This document shows positions 25,875 to 34,041 of a stretch of 36,608 nucleotides of DNA, piece by piece (the stretch's first letter is position 1; each line of letters opens with the position of its first letter). Source of the DNA: Bacteroidales bacterium (lineage in GTDB: Bacteria; Bacteroidota; Bacteroidia; Bacteroidales; UBA12170). The stretch covers positions 1 through 36,608 of the forward strand of contig JADGDY010000031.1 in assembly GCA_016744655.1 (NCBI GenBank). Reading direction: 5' to 3'. The position numbers were made by a program, and so were the translations under genes. Under the pieces are notes generated by a model that saw nothing but the letters and a program-made list of their open reading frames with translations, was not told the origin of the DNA and did not search any database.

Positions 25875-26822
25875 TTATTCTACAACCTCACAAACCCAAA
25901 TATTCCGAATAAAATAAGCTTTTCCAATTTTACTCACCTTACACTCATCCGTTATTTTTAAACCTGCTTTGGCAATTAAACCTGTGATATCGGAGGTTGA
26001 AACAATAATTAATCGATTTGTGATTTTTGTAGTGGATGCTATAATATGAAAAAGCTCATCATCGGTAGCATAACTGTACATATTATAGGGGAGGTCCACA
26101 ATGGCAGCATCATATTTTTTAGTGATGTCTTTAATATCGGAGCAATAGAGTTTCGCAGAATAACCGAAGTGAGAAATGTTTTTGCCAGCATGGTGGTGTA
26201 TCTTAGGATTGATATCGCAGCCTTCTATCTGATAACCAGCAAAGCAAGCCTCTAAAATAATGGTAGCTGCACCGCAACAAGCATCTAAAAGTGTGATTTC
26301 TTTATTTCCTTTCGAAGCAATATTGACCAATGATTTGGCGATATGCAAACCCACAGAATTGCTATATGAAAAGGGCTTCTCATTATGGCTTTTCCATGCG
26401 AAATTGTTTTTTGCTAAAACGCCAAAATACCAAATTCCCTCGTTCCAACCTAAGGCATAGGTGATGATGGGGTGATAATATTCAGGCTCACCATCAATAC
26501 AATAGCCTATGTCTTTTAACTTTTTTAGTCTTTCTTTATATGGAGTTTTGTCTCCATTTAAAACAACATATTCTCCTTTAAAACCATCCTCAATTATTTT
26601 TTCATTTTTTACTTTTTGGAGGAGGCTATGATAATCCACATCGGAGCAAATAATATCGATTCGTCTTTTTATAAAAGCACTACTCGATGGGTCAATTTTA
26701 GTATTTGAGAAAAGCATTTTATCCTTTTCCTCTTTTTCGAAAAGCTGCCGGGATTCGAGCTTACATAAATCACTTTCGTTGTGGTCGTAGTTAAAGGAGT
26801 AGATGTGTTTCGCTTTGTGCAT
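25875..26822 (-). CDS. Putative Rossmann-fold RNA (guanine-N2) methyltransferase, TRM11/UPF0020-like
   Basis: 315 aa. The C-terminal half is an SAM-dependent methyltransferase: motif I LLDACCGAATIILEACFAG (180-187 core DACCGAAT), acidic residue at the end of strand 2 in EGCDIN, and motif IV VDLPYN (about 242-247), a variant of the D/N-P-P-Y motif used by N-methyltransferases acting on exocyclic amines. The preceding ALGWNEGIWYFGVLAKNNFA and KPFSYSNSVGLHIAKSLVNI resemble the region before the catalytic domain in TRM11/COG1041-type tRNA methyltransferases, and the N-terminus may be a reduced THUMP-like domain. The first Pro of the usual DPPY is Leu. A DNA substrate is possible but less likely. 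It stands alone, with no restriction gene nearby. Confidence 0.72.
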   Translation of the reverse strand: MHKAKHIYSFNYDHNESDLCKLESRQLFEKEEKDKMLFSNTKIDPSSSAFIKRRIDIICSDVDYHSLLQKVKNEKIIEDGFKGEYVVLNGDKTPYKERLKKLKDIGYCIDGEPEYYHPIITYALGWNEGIWYFGVLAKNNFAWKSHNEKPFSYSNSVGLHIAKSLVNIASKGNKEITLLDACCGAATIILEACFAGYQIEGCDINPKIHHHAGKNISHFGYSAKLYCSDIKDITKKYDAAIVDLPYNMYSYATDDELFHIIASTTKITNRLIIVSTSDITGLIAKAGLKITDECKVSKIGKAYFIRNIWVCEVVE

Positions 26823-27294
26823 AAGTTTAAGTTAATGATATGATAGCTATAAATACATGCCTAATGCCATTTATTATCAGGTTCGGTATCAAAGTTTCAA
26901 ATGTTTGACAAACATAGTGTTTCTTACATTTGTAAAGCTTTTTTTATTTTTCTTTTAATGGCATAATTGAGGCTTTCTCTAAAGTAGCTTCGAGACTTTG
27001 AATAATAACAATTAATAAGAACATCCTTATTGAGCTATTGGAATATGTAAGCTGTTGGATTACTGTGTTTTGTAGATGGTTCTTGATTTTGACTAAGTTT
27101 CTAATACTCAGCAAAACAATCAATTTGATTTCTCAATAATGTCGCATGATGCAATTTATCAATATATTTGTTTCTTGTTATGAATAAAAAAGCCCTTTGG
27201 TCACAGTTAGGTTTACCTCAGCCTAAGAGATAAAATCACATAGCAAAGTTTTTTTAAAATAGATATGTATAATCCTTAAAATCAGATATAAGCA
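26823..27294. other. 472-nt intergenic region between divergent genes
   Basis: Divergent promoters for the methyltransferase (minus) and histidine kinase (plus) should lie here. On the plus strand a TATATTTG box (27163-27170) is followed by a roughly 115-nt leader that contains a small TTAGG / CCTAA hairpin (27207-27226). No tRNA, ORF with codon-like structure or mobile-element end was recognised. Confidence 0.5.
27163..27170 (+). promoter_or_regulatory. Possible -7 box for the histidine kinase operon
   Basis: TATATTTG matches TAnnTTTG, but it is 124 nt before the ATG and no TTG lies at -33 spacing, so support is modest. Confidence 0.35.
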
Positions 27295-28845
27295 ATGAAA
27301 AGAACTATTCCGAAAATTGGCATTATTCTCATTTCATTGATTGTTTTTCCAACCTTCTTTTTCTCCATTTATGAAGTTAAGAATCTGAATAGCAATGAAC
27401 AGGTGATTGATTCCATTTATTCGAGCCAACTCTCCTCAATCGTATTTTCGCTTAATCAATATTCCGATGATGTAGTTAGCTCTTGGGCTAATGCTATTGA
27501 TAATCCACAAAACAATCCTGCTAAAACAGATTCTTTAATGGAGAGCTTGTTGAATTGGAATTTAGCTTTGAAAGGAGTTTTCTTTGCTGAAGATTTCAGT
27601 ATTGGCAATCTTTATCTTGCTAATGATTTTAGTTTAGAATCAGCTGAAATAGATTATTTGAATCAAACCCTAAGTAATAATCAAGTTGAAATAGAGAGGC
27701 TTTTAAAGTATTATGATGTGGGGTATCGACAAATATATCCTGTTGAAATAGAGTTGGATAGGGCAAGCTTGCTTTTGTTTGCCTCGGTTTCTCCTGATAA
27801 AAGATACAATATTTGTGGTTTATTTGTGGATTCAGAAGACTTCATTAAAGAGAATCTTGGTCCTAAGTTTCAATATATGGCTCAAGGCAAATTCTTTATA
27901 TCAGCATTTAATAAAAAAAACTCGGAAGCTATATTTACCAGTGATTTATTTGATGAAGATGAACATAAGATTAGAATTAAAGAAACCTTGTGGCTTTTTA
28001 AATCATATGAAATAGGCATTCAATTGGATGGTGACCCGATTGAACAAATGGTTAATGAAAGACGAAAGAATAATATTATTATTATCGTTTTAATGGATAT
28101 GGTATTGCTTATTGGCGCATGGGTGGTGTATAGATATATTAGAAAAGAGATGAAGCTGACACAGATTAAAAATGATTTTGTGTCCAATGTTTCCCACGAA
28201 ATAAAAACGCCATTGGCATTGATAAATATGTATTCGGAAACCCTTGAGATGGGTCGGATTCCTACAGAAGAAAAGAAAATAGAATATTATAAAACCATCA
28301 ATAAAGAAGCTCGACGCTTATCCCGTATGGTGAATAAGATTTTGAGTTTTTCGAAAATTGAAAATGGAAAACGAGATTATGTTTTTGCCAAAACAGATAT
28401 AAATGAAATAGTTGAAAAAGTTATTTCTACTTATCAGCATCATTTTAAAAACTCTAATTTTGAGAGTAAATTTAATTTAGTAAAGAATTTACCAAGCATA
28501 AACGTGGATGAGGAGGCTATTATTGATGCCCTCAATAATTTAATTGATAATGCTATTAAATATAGCGCTACTGAGAAATTAATCGAGATAAATACTGGTA
28601 TTATAGCGGATAGAGTTTTTGTGGAAGTAAAAGATTCAGGAATAGGAATTCAGAAAAAGGATCAGGCTTTAATTTTCGATAAGTTTTATAGGGTAACCGA
28701 TGGCGACTTAGCTCATCATGCAAAGGGCTCAGGAATAGGTTTGAATATAGTTAAGCATATCATTGATTCACATAAAGGGGAGATTAAGGTTCAAAGCTCT
28801 TATGGTAATGGAAGTAGCTTTACTTTGTTTTTCAATCATCTTTAA
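27295..28845 (+). CDS. Membrane sensor histidine kinase
   Basis: 516 aa. TM1 at about 8-25, an extracytoplasmic sensor domain of about 230 residues without a recognised family, TM2 at about 259-280, then the kinase core directly after a short linker (no HAMP or PAS seen). The phosphorylated His is His301 in SNVSHEIKTPLALI; the ATPase has the N box NNLIDNAIKYSA (Asn415, Asn419), the G1 box DSGIGI (448-453), the F box FDKFYRV and the G2 box GSGIGLNIVKHI. It senses an envelope or external signal and phosphorylates the response regulator encoded 12 nt downstream. All catalytic residues are present. Confidence 0.93.
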   Translation: MKRTIPKIGIILISLIVFPTFFFSIYEVKNLNSNEQVIDSIYSSQLSSIVFSLNQYSDDVVSSWANAIDNPQNNPAKTDSLMESLLNWNLALKGVFFAEDFSIGNLYLANDFSLESAEIDYLNQTLSNNQVEIERLLKYYDVGYRQIYPVEIELDRASLLLFASVSPDKRYNICGLFVDSEDFIKENLGPKFQYMAQGKFFISAFNKKNSEAIFTSDLFDEDEHKIRIKETLWLFKSYEIGIQLDGDPIEQMVNERRKNNIIIIVLMDMVLLIGAWVVYRYIRKEMKLTQIKNDFVSNVSHEIKTPLALINMYSETLEMGRIPTEEKKIEYYKTINKEARRLSRMVNKILSFSKIENGKRDYVFAKTDINEIVEKVISTYQHHFKNSNFESKFNLVKNLPSINVDEEAIIDALNNLIDNAIKYSATEKLIEINTGIIADRVFVEVKDSGIGIQKKDQALIFDKFYRVTDGDLAHHAKGSGIGLNIVKHIIDSHKGEIKVQSSYGNGSSFTLFFNHL

Positions 28846-28857
28846 AATGCTAAGGAA

Positions 28858-29553
28858 ATGAGTAAGTATAATATATTAATAGTGGAGGATGAGCCAGCCA
28901 TGCTGAGTGGTCTCAAAGATAATCTTGAATTTGAAGGCTATCAGGTAGATACAGCTGTTGAAGGAGATAGTGGCTTAGATAAAATACTCAATAATCATTA
29001 TCATTTGGTGCTTTTAGATGTTATGTTACCCAATCTGTCTGGTTTCGATATTTTAAAAAAGGTGCGTCAAGAGGGAATTAAAACTCCTATAATTTTACTG
29101 ACTGCAAAAGGCGAAGAGATGGATAAGGTATTAGGTTTAGAGTTTGGTGCCGACGATTATATCACAAAACCCTTTGGTTTACGTGAATTGTTAGCACGAA
29201 TAAAAGCGGTGCTTAGACGAACTACAGTTTCTAATAGTGAAAAAACAGATGCTCATATAACAAGCATAGGTAATTTAAAAGTTAACTTTAGTAATTATGA
29301 AGCTTTTATTAATGAGGAGCAAGTAAAGCTTTCATTTAAAGAGTTTGAAATATTGAATTACCTGTGGAATAAGAGAAATCATATCGTAAGTCGTGATGAT
29401 ATATTAAATGATATTTGGGGAGACGATTATCAGCCCACATCACGAACCATTGATAATTTTATTCTTAAGCTTAGAAGTAAAATAGAGAACGACCCCAATC
29501 GAGCAAAAATAATTCTAACTGTGCATGGAGTGGGGTATAAATTGATTCATTAA
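28858..29553 (+). CDS. OmpR/PhoB-type response regulator
   Basis: 231 aa. Receiver domain 1-120 with the acidic pocket Glu10/Asp11, phospho-acceptor Asp54 (LLDVMLP), Thr82 (LLTAKG) and Lys104 (ITKPFG). A winged-helix DNA-binding domain occupies about 135-231, with the recognition-helix region TSRTIDNFILKLRSKIEND and the closing wing VHGVGYKLIH. Cognate partner of the kinase just upstream (12-nt gap). Likely targets include the exported proteins that follow on the same strand, but no operator was identified. Confidence 0.94.
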   Translation: MSKYNILIVEDEPAMLSGLKDNLEFEGYQVDTAVEGDSGLDKILNNHYHLVLLDVMLPNLSGFDILKKVRQEGIKTPIILLTAKGEEMDKVLGLEFGADDYITKPFGLRELLARIKAVLRRTTVSNSEKTDAHITSIGNLKVNFSNYEAFINEEQVKLSFKEFEILNYLWNKRNHIVSRDDILNDIWGDDYQPTSRTIDNFILKLRSKIENDPNRAKIILTVHGVGYKLIH

Positions 29554-29672
29554 TTTATAAATTTCACGTGTTGTTTTAGTCAAATTTCATGATATTTCAT
29601 CAGAAAAAACATTTGATGACAATTTATGACATTCTAAAACTTGGCTGTGACATACAGAGGTTTTAAGGGATA

Positions 29673-29680
29673 TACATTTG
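29673..29680 (+). promoter_or_regulatory. Bacteroidota -7 box for the beta-repeat exported gene
   Basis: TACATTTG, exact TAnnTTTG match, 44 nt before the ATG at 29725. No TTG at usual -33 spacing; a weak -33 would fit an activator-dependent promoter, which is inference. It shows that this gene can be transcribed apart from the kinase/regulator pair. Confidence 0.5.
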
Positions 29681-29724
29681 CATTAACAAATTCAATTAAT
29701 GTATTAAACTTAAAAATCAAAATT

Positions 29725-30450
29725 ATGAAATCAAGAATTATTTTACTCGCAGCAGCAATCCTAATGACAAGTTTATTTTCAAATCTTTTGGCTCAAAATA
29801 AGAATGAAGGCATACACAATATTTCTACATTCCAGCAGGTTCAGCTGACTTATGATGAGAAGGACATGCTTACCTTAGAATATTTAGATGCGCTATCTGA
29901 TGGTCCATGGAAAATGAAAGTACGTATTTATAAAGAATCAGGAGAATTGTTATATACTCGTGTGTTACGCAAAAAAGGAAATTCAAGAATTGGTTTTGAT
30001 ATTTCTCATTTCCCTTCTGGCAACTATAATATTGAGCTTTATAAAAACCGTGAATTAGTTTATTCTAAAGCTATCGAGAAACAAATAGAATTTGCAAATG
30101 TGGGTGATGAAAAGGATGTAAAACCTGAAACTTCAAAATTCCAACAGATTCAATTTAGTCAAAGTACTAATGATATGGTTCAACTGGATTACTTAGACGT
30201 ATTTGCTGAAGGTAAACGAAGAATGGAAGTTCGAATTTATGAAGAGTCTGGCAATTTACTATACTCTAAATCATTAGTAAAAAATGGGGATGTGAGAATT
30301 GGTTTTGATATTTCTAAATTTCCTGGTGGAAACTATACTTTTGAGCTTATCAAAGATAGTGAGCCTGTTTGCTCTGAGCTTATAGTGAAACAATCAAGCC
30401 ATGAAAGTAAGGAGTCGAATTTACTTGCTAAAGAATATTCCAGTAAGTAA
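29725..30450 (+). CDS. Exported protein with two tandem beta-sandwich repeats
   Basis: 241 aa from ATG 29725; the longer frame from TTG 29641 is rejected because the signal peptide MKSRIILLAAAILMTSLFSN begins at 29725 and the -7 box lies inside the extension. Cleavage is expected around LLAQ. Two repeats of about 85 residues follow. Each has FQQ[VI]Q, LxYLDxxxxG, MxVRIYxESGxLLYxxxL, RIGFDISxFPxGNYxxEL. The form is that of small Bacteroidota immunoglobulin-like or sorting-domain-like sandwiches, yet the protein does not end like a T9SS cargo. There is no catalytic motif. It lies 3' of a two-component system and 64 nt 5' of two jelly-roll proteins. Function unknown; a structural or ligand-binding role is a guess. 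Confidence 0.7.
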   Translation: MKSRIILLAAAILMTSLFSNLLAQNKNEGIHNISTFQQVQLTYDEKDMLTLEYLDALSDGPWKMKVRIYKESGELLYTRVLRKKGNSRIGFDISHFPSGNYNIELYKNRELVYSKAIEKQIEFANVGDEKDVKPETSKFQQIQFSQSTNDMVQLDYLDVFAEGKRRMEVRIYEESGNLLYSKSLVKNGDVRIGFDISKFPGGNYTFELIKDSEPVCSELIVKQSSHESKESNLLAKEYSSK

Positions 30451-30514
30451 ATATTCTCTGAATATTAATATCACGGCTTTTTTTAAATAAATTCCTAAAT
30501 TGCAATCCTAAAGA

Positions 30515-31600
30515 ATGAACGATTATATCATGCTAAGAAAAAACAGAAAACATCTCAGAATTATTGCTTTTGTATTATTTGTAATACTGTGTAATTCTGA
30601 GCGTGTTTTTGCAAATAGCCTTGAGGAGATTGTAAACCTTAAGGGTTCTTGGAAATTTTCGATTGGGGATAAGCCAGAATGGAAAAACCCTAACTATAAT
30701 GATAATGATTGGGATAAGGTATATGTACCAAGGAGTTGGGAAAGCAATGGATATGAGGATTATAATGGTTTTGCTTGGTATAGAACAGAGTTTGAGTTTT
30801 CAGATGACATGAGTGATGAAACTCTTCTTTTATCTTTAGGATGTATTGATGATATTGATGAGGTTTATATCAATGGTCATTTTGTAGGTGGATTTGGAAC
30901 TATGCCGCCAAAAGTTGCTACCGCTTTTAATATGGAAAGAAGATATGAGGTTCCACTAGAGATTTTGAATGTTAATTCCACTAATCATATAGCGGTAAGA
31001 GTTTATGATTATTATAATGAAGGTGGTATTGTATCTGGACCAATTGGTTTGTATAAAATTGCTAAAGACCCATTGCTAGAAGTTAATTTGGTGGGGTTTT
31101 GGTTTTTCGAAACTGAAGAAGAGATGAAACTTCGAAAGGAAAATCAAGAAGAACAAATTGCTGGAAAAATATTTGTTCCTGCTTACTGGGAGGACAATGG
31201 ATATAGAGATTACGATGGTTTGGCCACCTACTCCAAAGAGTTTAAATTGCCTCAAAATATAGGAGATGAAGAGTTATATATTGTTTTAGGATTTATTGAT
31301 GATGTGGACCATGTATATTTGAATGGTAAAAAAATAGGTTCAATAAATACACTTAAAAAATCAGAAGGCTCCGACTTACAATTTCACGAAATATTTAGAG
31401 GATATGTTTTGCCTCAAGAATTACTAAAGTATGATGACAATAATCATATTTCTGTTCTGGTTTATGATAAAGTTGGAGGAGGAGGAATCTATAAAGGACC
31501 AATTGGAGTGGCAACCAAAGAAAACTATGAAATAATAAAGCAAAGGAACCTGAAAAGAAAAAGCAATTGGGAATTGTTTTTAGATTCATTTGGTTATTAA
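30515..31600 (+). CDS. Exported protein of two GH2-type jelly-roll (sugar-binding-like) domains, copy 1
   Basis: 361 aa, signal peptide ending near ERVFA. Start at ATG 30515 or, as likely, ATG 30530 (MLRKNRKHLRIIAFVLFVIL). Two similar domains of about 150 residues follow. Each has [LV]xGxW[KF]F, VPxxWExxGYxDYxG, [AL]TYSKEF or AWYRTEF, LxLGxIDD[IV]DxVYxNG and IxVxVYDxxxxGGIxxGPIG. This is the pattern of the N-terminal sugar-binding domain of GH2 beta-galactosidases, but the immunoglobulin and catalytic barrel domains are absent, so hydrolase activity is not expected. Carbohydrate binding is possible. The second domain has a degenerated first strand (VGFWFFETEEEM). The next gene is a paralogue. 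Confidence 0.78.
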   Translation: MNDYIMLRKNRKHLRIIAFVLFVILCNSERVFANSLEEIVNLKGSWKFSIGDKPEWKNPNYNDNDWDKVYVPRSWESNGYEDYNGFAWYRTEFEFSDDMSDETLLLSLGCIDDIDEVYINGHFVGGFGTMPPKVATAFNMERRYEVPLEILNVNSTNHIAVRVYDYYNEGGIVSGPIGLYKIAKDPLLEVNLVGFWFFETEEEMKLRKENQEEQIAGKIFVPAYWEDNGYRDYDGLATYSKEFKLPQNIGDEELYIVLGFIDDVDHVYLNGKKIGSINTLKKSEGSDLQFHEIFRGYVLPQELLKYDDNNHISVLVYDKVGGGGIYKGPIGVATKENYEIIKQRNLKRKSNWELFLDSFGY

Positions 31601-31640
31601 ACATCAAGTGCCCAAACTATTATTGAATAATATTAAATAC

Positions 31641-32678
31641 ATGAGAATTAGCTTAACAACAAATATCATCAGATTATTTACTCCAATACTTATACTATTG
31701 TTGGCTATTTCTAATATTGTATATAGCCAAGAGCTTAAAAAAGTAACTGACTTACAGGGAGATTGGAAGTTTTCAATTGGTGATAGAAGTGAATGGAACC
31801 ATAAAGATTTTGAGGATCGAGACTGGGAGAAAATTTGGGTACCAAGCAGCTGGGAGAATCAGGGTTTTCATGGTTATGACGGATATGCTTGGTATAGGAC
31901 ATCCTTTAAGATTGAAGATGGGGTTTCAACAATGCCGTTATATTTAAGCTTAGGATATATTGATGATGTGGATGAAGTTTATATCAATGGTCACTTAATT
32001 GGCAAAACAGGTAACTTCCCAGAACATTATTCCACAGCTTATAATGCAAAAAGAACCTATAGAATTCCTTGGGATATATTAGATGATAGTGGTGATAATT
32101 CTATTGCTGTACGAGTTTATGACGAAGGTGGTGAAGGAGGAATCATTAGTGGAGATATCGCAATAATGGTGGATGTTGATGCTATTCCAGTAGACTATGA
32201 TTTGCAAGGAACGTGGAAGTTTAAAATAGGTGATAGTGAAATTGTAGAGAACGAGGAATGGAATTTTTCCCATTGGGACGAAATTATTGTGCCTAGTATA
32301 TGGGAGGACCAAGGGTATAAAAGCTATAATGGAATAGCTACCTATGCTATTGAATTTAATTTAAATAATGAGTTCGAAGGAGAAAGAATGGTTTTGGTCC
32401 TTGGAAAAATTGATGATTTAGATCAGGTTTATCTCAATGGAAAATTGGTTGGTCAATCTGGGGATTTTAATAAAAATACAATAATTCACCATTCAAAATT
32501 TCATCAACAATTAAGAGGATATTACCTTCCATTAGATGCTTTAAATCATAATGGGAAGAATGTGTTAATTGTAAAAGTACTGGATGTTTTCGGTCAAGGA
32601 GGTCTATATAACGGCTCTGTTGGACTGATTACTCAAAATCATTATATCGATTATTGGAGAACTAGACGAAAGCGGTAG
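31641..32678 (+). CDS. Exported protein of two GH2-type jelly-roll (sugar-binding-like) domains, copy 2
   Basis: 345 aa from ATG 31641. A longer frame from TTG 31590 overlaps the previous stop and lacks support; the signal peptide MRISLTTNIIRLFTPILILL fits the chosen start, with cleavage near YSQ. Both jelly-roll domains are well preserved (LQGDWKFSIGDRSEW, VPSSWENQGFHGYDGYAWYR, LGYIDDVDEVYINGHLIG; then LQGTWKFKIGD, VPSIWEDQGYKSYNGIATY, LGKIDDLDQVYLNGKLVG). No catalytic domain follows. It is a paralogue of the upstream protein (41-nt gap, same layout), evidently a tandem gene duplication after an older internal domain duplication. Confidence 0.78.
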   Translation: MRISLTTNIIRLFTPILILLLAISNIVYSQELKKVTDLQGDWKFSIGDRSEWNHKDFEDRDWEKIWVPSSWENQGFHGYDGYAWYRTSFKIEDGVSTMPLYLSLGYIDDVDEVYINGHLIGKTGNFPEHYSTAYNAKRTYRIPWDILDDSGDNSIAVRVYDEGGEGGIISGDIAIMVDVDAIPVDYDLQGTWKFKIGDSEIVENEEWNFSHWDEIIVPSIWEDQGYKSYNGIATYAIEFNLNNEFEGERMVLVLGKIDDLDQVYLNGKLVGQSGDFNKNTIIHHSKFHQQLRGYYLPLDALNHNGKNVLIVKVLDVFGQGGLYNGSVGLITQNHYIDYWRTRRKR

Positions 32679-32749
32679 TTTGTATACTCGTACTTTGGAT
32701 AGGGTTTAATGAAAATTAGAGGATGATTAAATACATTGTGATTTCATAT

Positions 32750-33925
32750 TTATTTCTCAACAACAATTTCAATCCTAGCTAAAAACGCCTTTGCATTTTT
32801 ATTCTCAGGATTCAGTGCTAAAGATTTCTCATAATTCTTTTTGGAAAGGGGGTAGTTTTTATCTTCAAAATAAGCTTCTCCTAAACTATCATAAAGGTCG
32901 GGATCGTTGGGCAGGAGAGTGGTTCCGTATTTGAAAACTTTAATGGCAGCTTTGACATTGCTTCGCTCGTTTAACCATTCGTAACCTACCATATTAATAA
33001 TGGTGTTAAAGTCCATATCTATGAGTTCTTGCTCGGAAATATCGCCTGCTTGTGCCACTAAATCTTCTAAGAATCCTTCTGGATGGTCCTCAGCATTATA
33101 CTTCTGAAAATGCTGATATCCTTTAGACTCCTCAGGAAATAAATCAGCAATCATCAGTTTACGGTCTACATGGCTCAACTCCTGCATGAGGTCAAGCTCA
33201 ATAAACTGGGAATAATCGTGAAACAGATATACTCGAATCGTAAGAGCATTCAAATCATAAACAGTGGTGTATTGGGTTCCAAATAGTTTTGCACTCGATA
33301 AACTTTCCATTACCTCTGCACCATATTCTAATGTGGCTTCTGTTTTTGAAGAACTCATATATTTTATACCATTCTGAAAAGTTTCTATTTCAACATCTTC
33401 CACTGTTTCTATTTGTGAATAGTAGAAGTTGGAAAATGCCTTTTCTTTTTCATCACCAATGATTAATTCATCACCTTCTACAATTAAATAGCTTCCCGAT
33501 TTATCCACAAATACGATTTGACTACTCGTTAAACTACTTAAGTTAATGGTTGCTAGGTATTCTTCAACCTCTTCCACTTTAATCATGGTTTGCATGATAT
33601 TCCTAACAGCTTCGCCGATGGAAATGTCTAATTTCCCTTCAGAATTATTAATGGCCAATTCAGGATTGGCAAAACCATCGAACACCAAGCCTTTTTCATT
33701 TATGGCACCTTGGGCAAAATTGTCGAGTTGGCCCATATACATCACTCCATATTTGCCACCTTGTCCAGCTTCAAACCAAAACTGACTATTAGGGCTCAAC
33801 CAATCTTCGTTATTACCCACAATGGTTTTTCCATCTTTGGTGACTTTATACATGCTACAAGCATGACCTGAAAATGAAATTGATAAAAAGATGATGAGGA
33901 AGAAGCAGAAAAGTATATGTCTCAT
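32750..33925 (-). CDS. Exported Ntn-hydrolase (linear amide C-N hydrolase family) fused to TPR domain
   Basis: 391 aa. The signal peptide MRHILFCFFLIIFLSISFSG ends at HA22, so cleavage would leave Cys23 (CSMYKVTKDGKTIVGNNEDW) at the N-terminus, as in penicillin V acylase/choloylglycine hydrolase and acyl-CoA:6-APA acyltransferase relatives, where the exposed Cys is the nucleophile. GNNEDW matches the conserved G-[RN]-N-x-D-[WY] region, and the later GAINEKGLVFDGFANP is the typical second motif. Residues from about 325 form two TPR repeats (DLYDSLGEAYFEDKNYPLSK, SLALNPENKNAKAFLARIE). Substrate could be an N-acyl amino acid, bile-acid conjugate, acyl-homoserine lactone or beta-lactam side chain; the sequence does not tell. 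A -7 box TAGTTTTG (33985-33992, minus) precedes it. It converges on the jelly-roll gene. Confidence 0.78.
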   Translation of the reverse strand: MRHILFCFFLIIFLSISFSGHACSMYKVTKDGKTIVGNNEDWLSPNSQFWFEAGQGGKYGVMYMGQLDNFAQGAINEKGLVFDGFANPELAINNSEGKLDISIGEAVRNIMQTMIKVEEVEEYLATINLSSLTSSQIVFVDKSGSYLIVEGDELIIGDEKEKAFSNFYYSQIETVEDVEIETFQNGIKYMSSSKTEATLEYGAEVMESLSSAKLFGTQYTTVYDLNALTIRVYLFHDYSQFIELDLMQELSHVDRKLMIADLFPEESKGYQHFQKYNAEDHPEGFLEDLVAQAGDISEQELIDMDFNTIINMVGYEWLNERSNVKAAIKVFKYGTTLLPNDPDLYDSLGEAYFEDKNYPLSKKNYEKSLALNPENKNAKAFLARIEIVVEK

Positions 33926-33984
33926 TGATTTGTGTTTTGTAGATGATATTCCTTGTGAAAATTGTTTAATCCTTAAAATTGAAT

Positions 33985-33992
33985 CAAAACTA
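33985..33992 (-). promoter_or_regulatory. Bacteroidota -7 box for the Ntn-hydrolase gene
   Basis: TAGTTTTG on the minus strand matches TAnnTTTG, 59 nt before the ATG. No TTG at canonical -33 spacing. Confidence 0.45.
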
Positions 33993-34041
33993 AGGAATTA
34001 CTTAAGCTTGCTTTTCTTTTTATGATTTTGTTATGGAAATA

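Noticed and set aside
25875-26822. Restriction-modification or phage-defence methyltransferase
   Set aside because: No nuclease, specificity subunit or other defence gene adjoins it, and the motifs resemble TRM11-type RNA methyltransferases.
26823-27294. A tRNA or small RNA gene in the 472-nt gap
   Set aside because: No cloverleaf, GTTC-type T-arm or terminator-bearing transcript unit was found.
29641-29724. N-terminal extension of the exported beta-repeat protein from a TTG
   Set aside because: The signal peptide starts at ATG 29725 and the -7 box is inside the extension.
32750-33925. Lipoprotein reading of the Ntn hydrolase because a Cys follows the signal peptide
   Set aside because: The residues before Cys23 (SGHA) do not form a good lipobox, while Ntn family motifs require a free N-terminal Cys.
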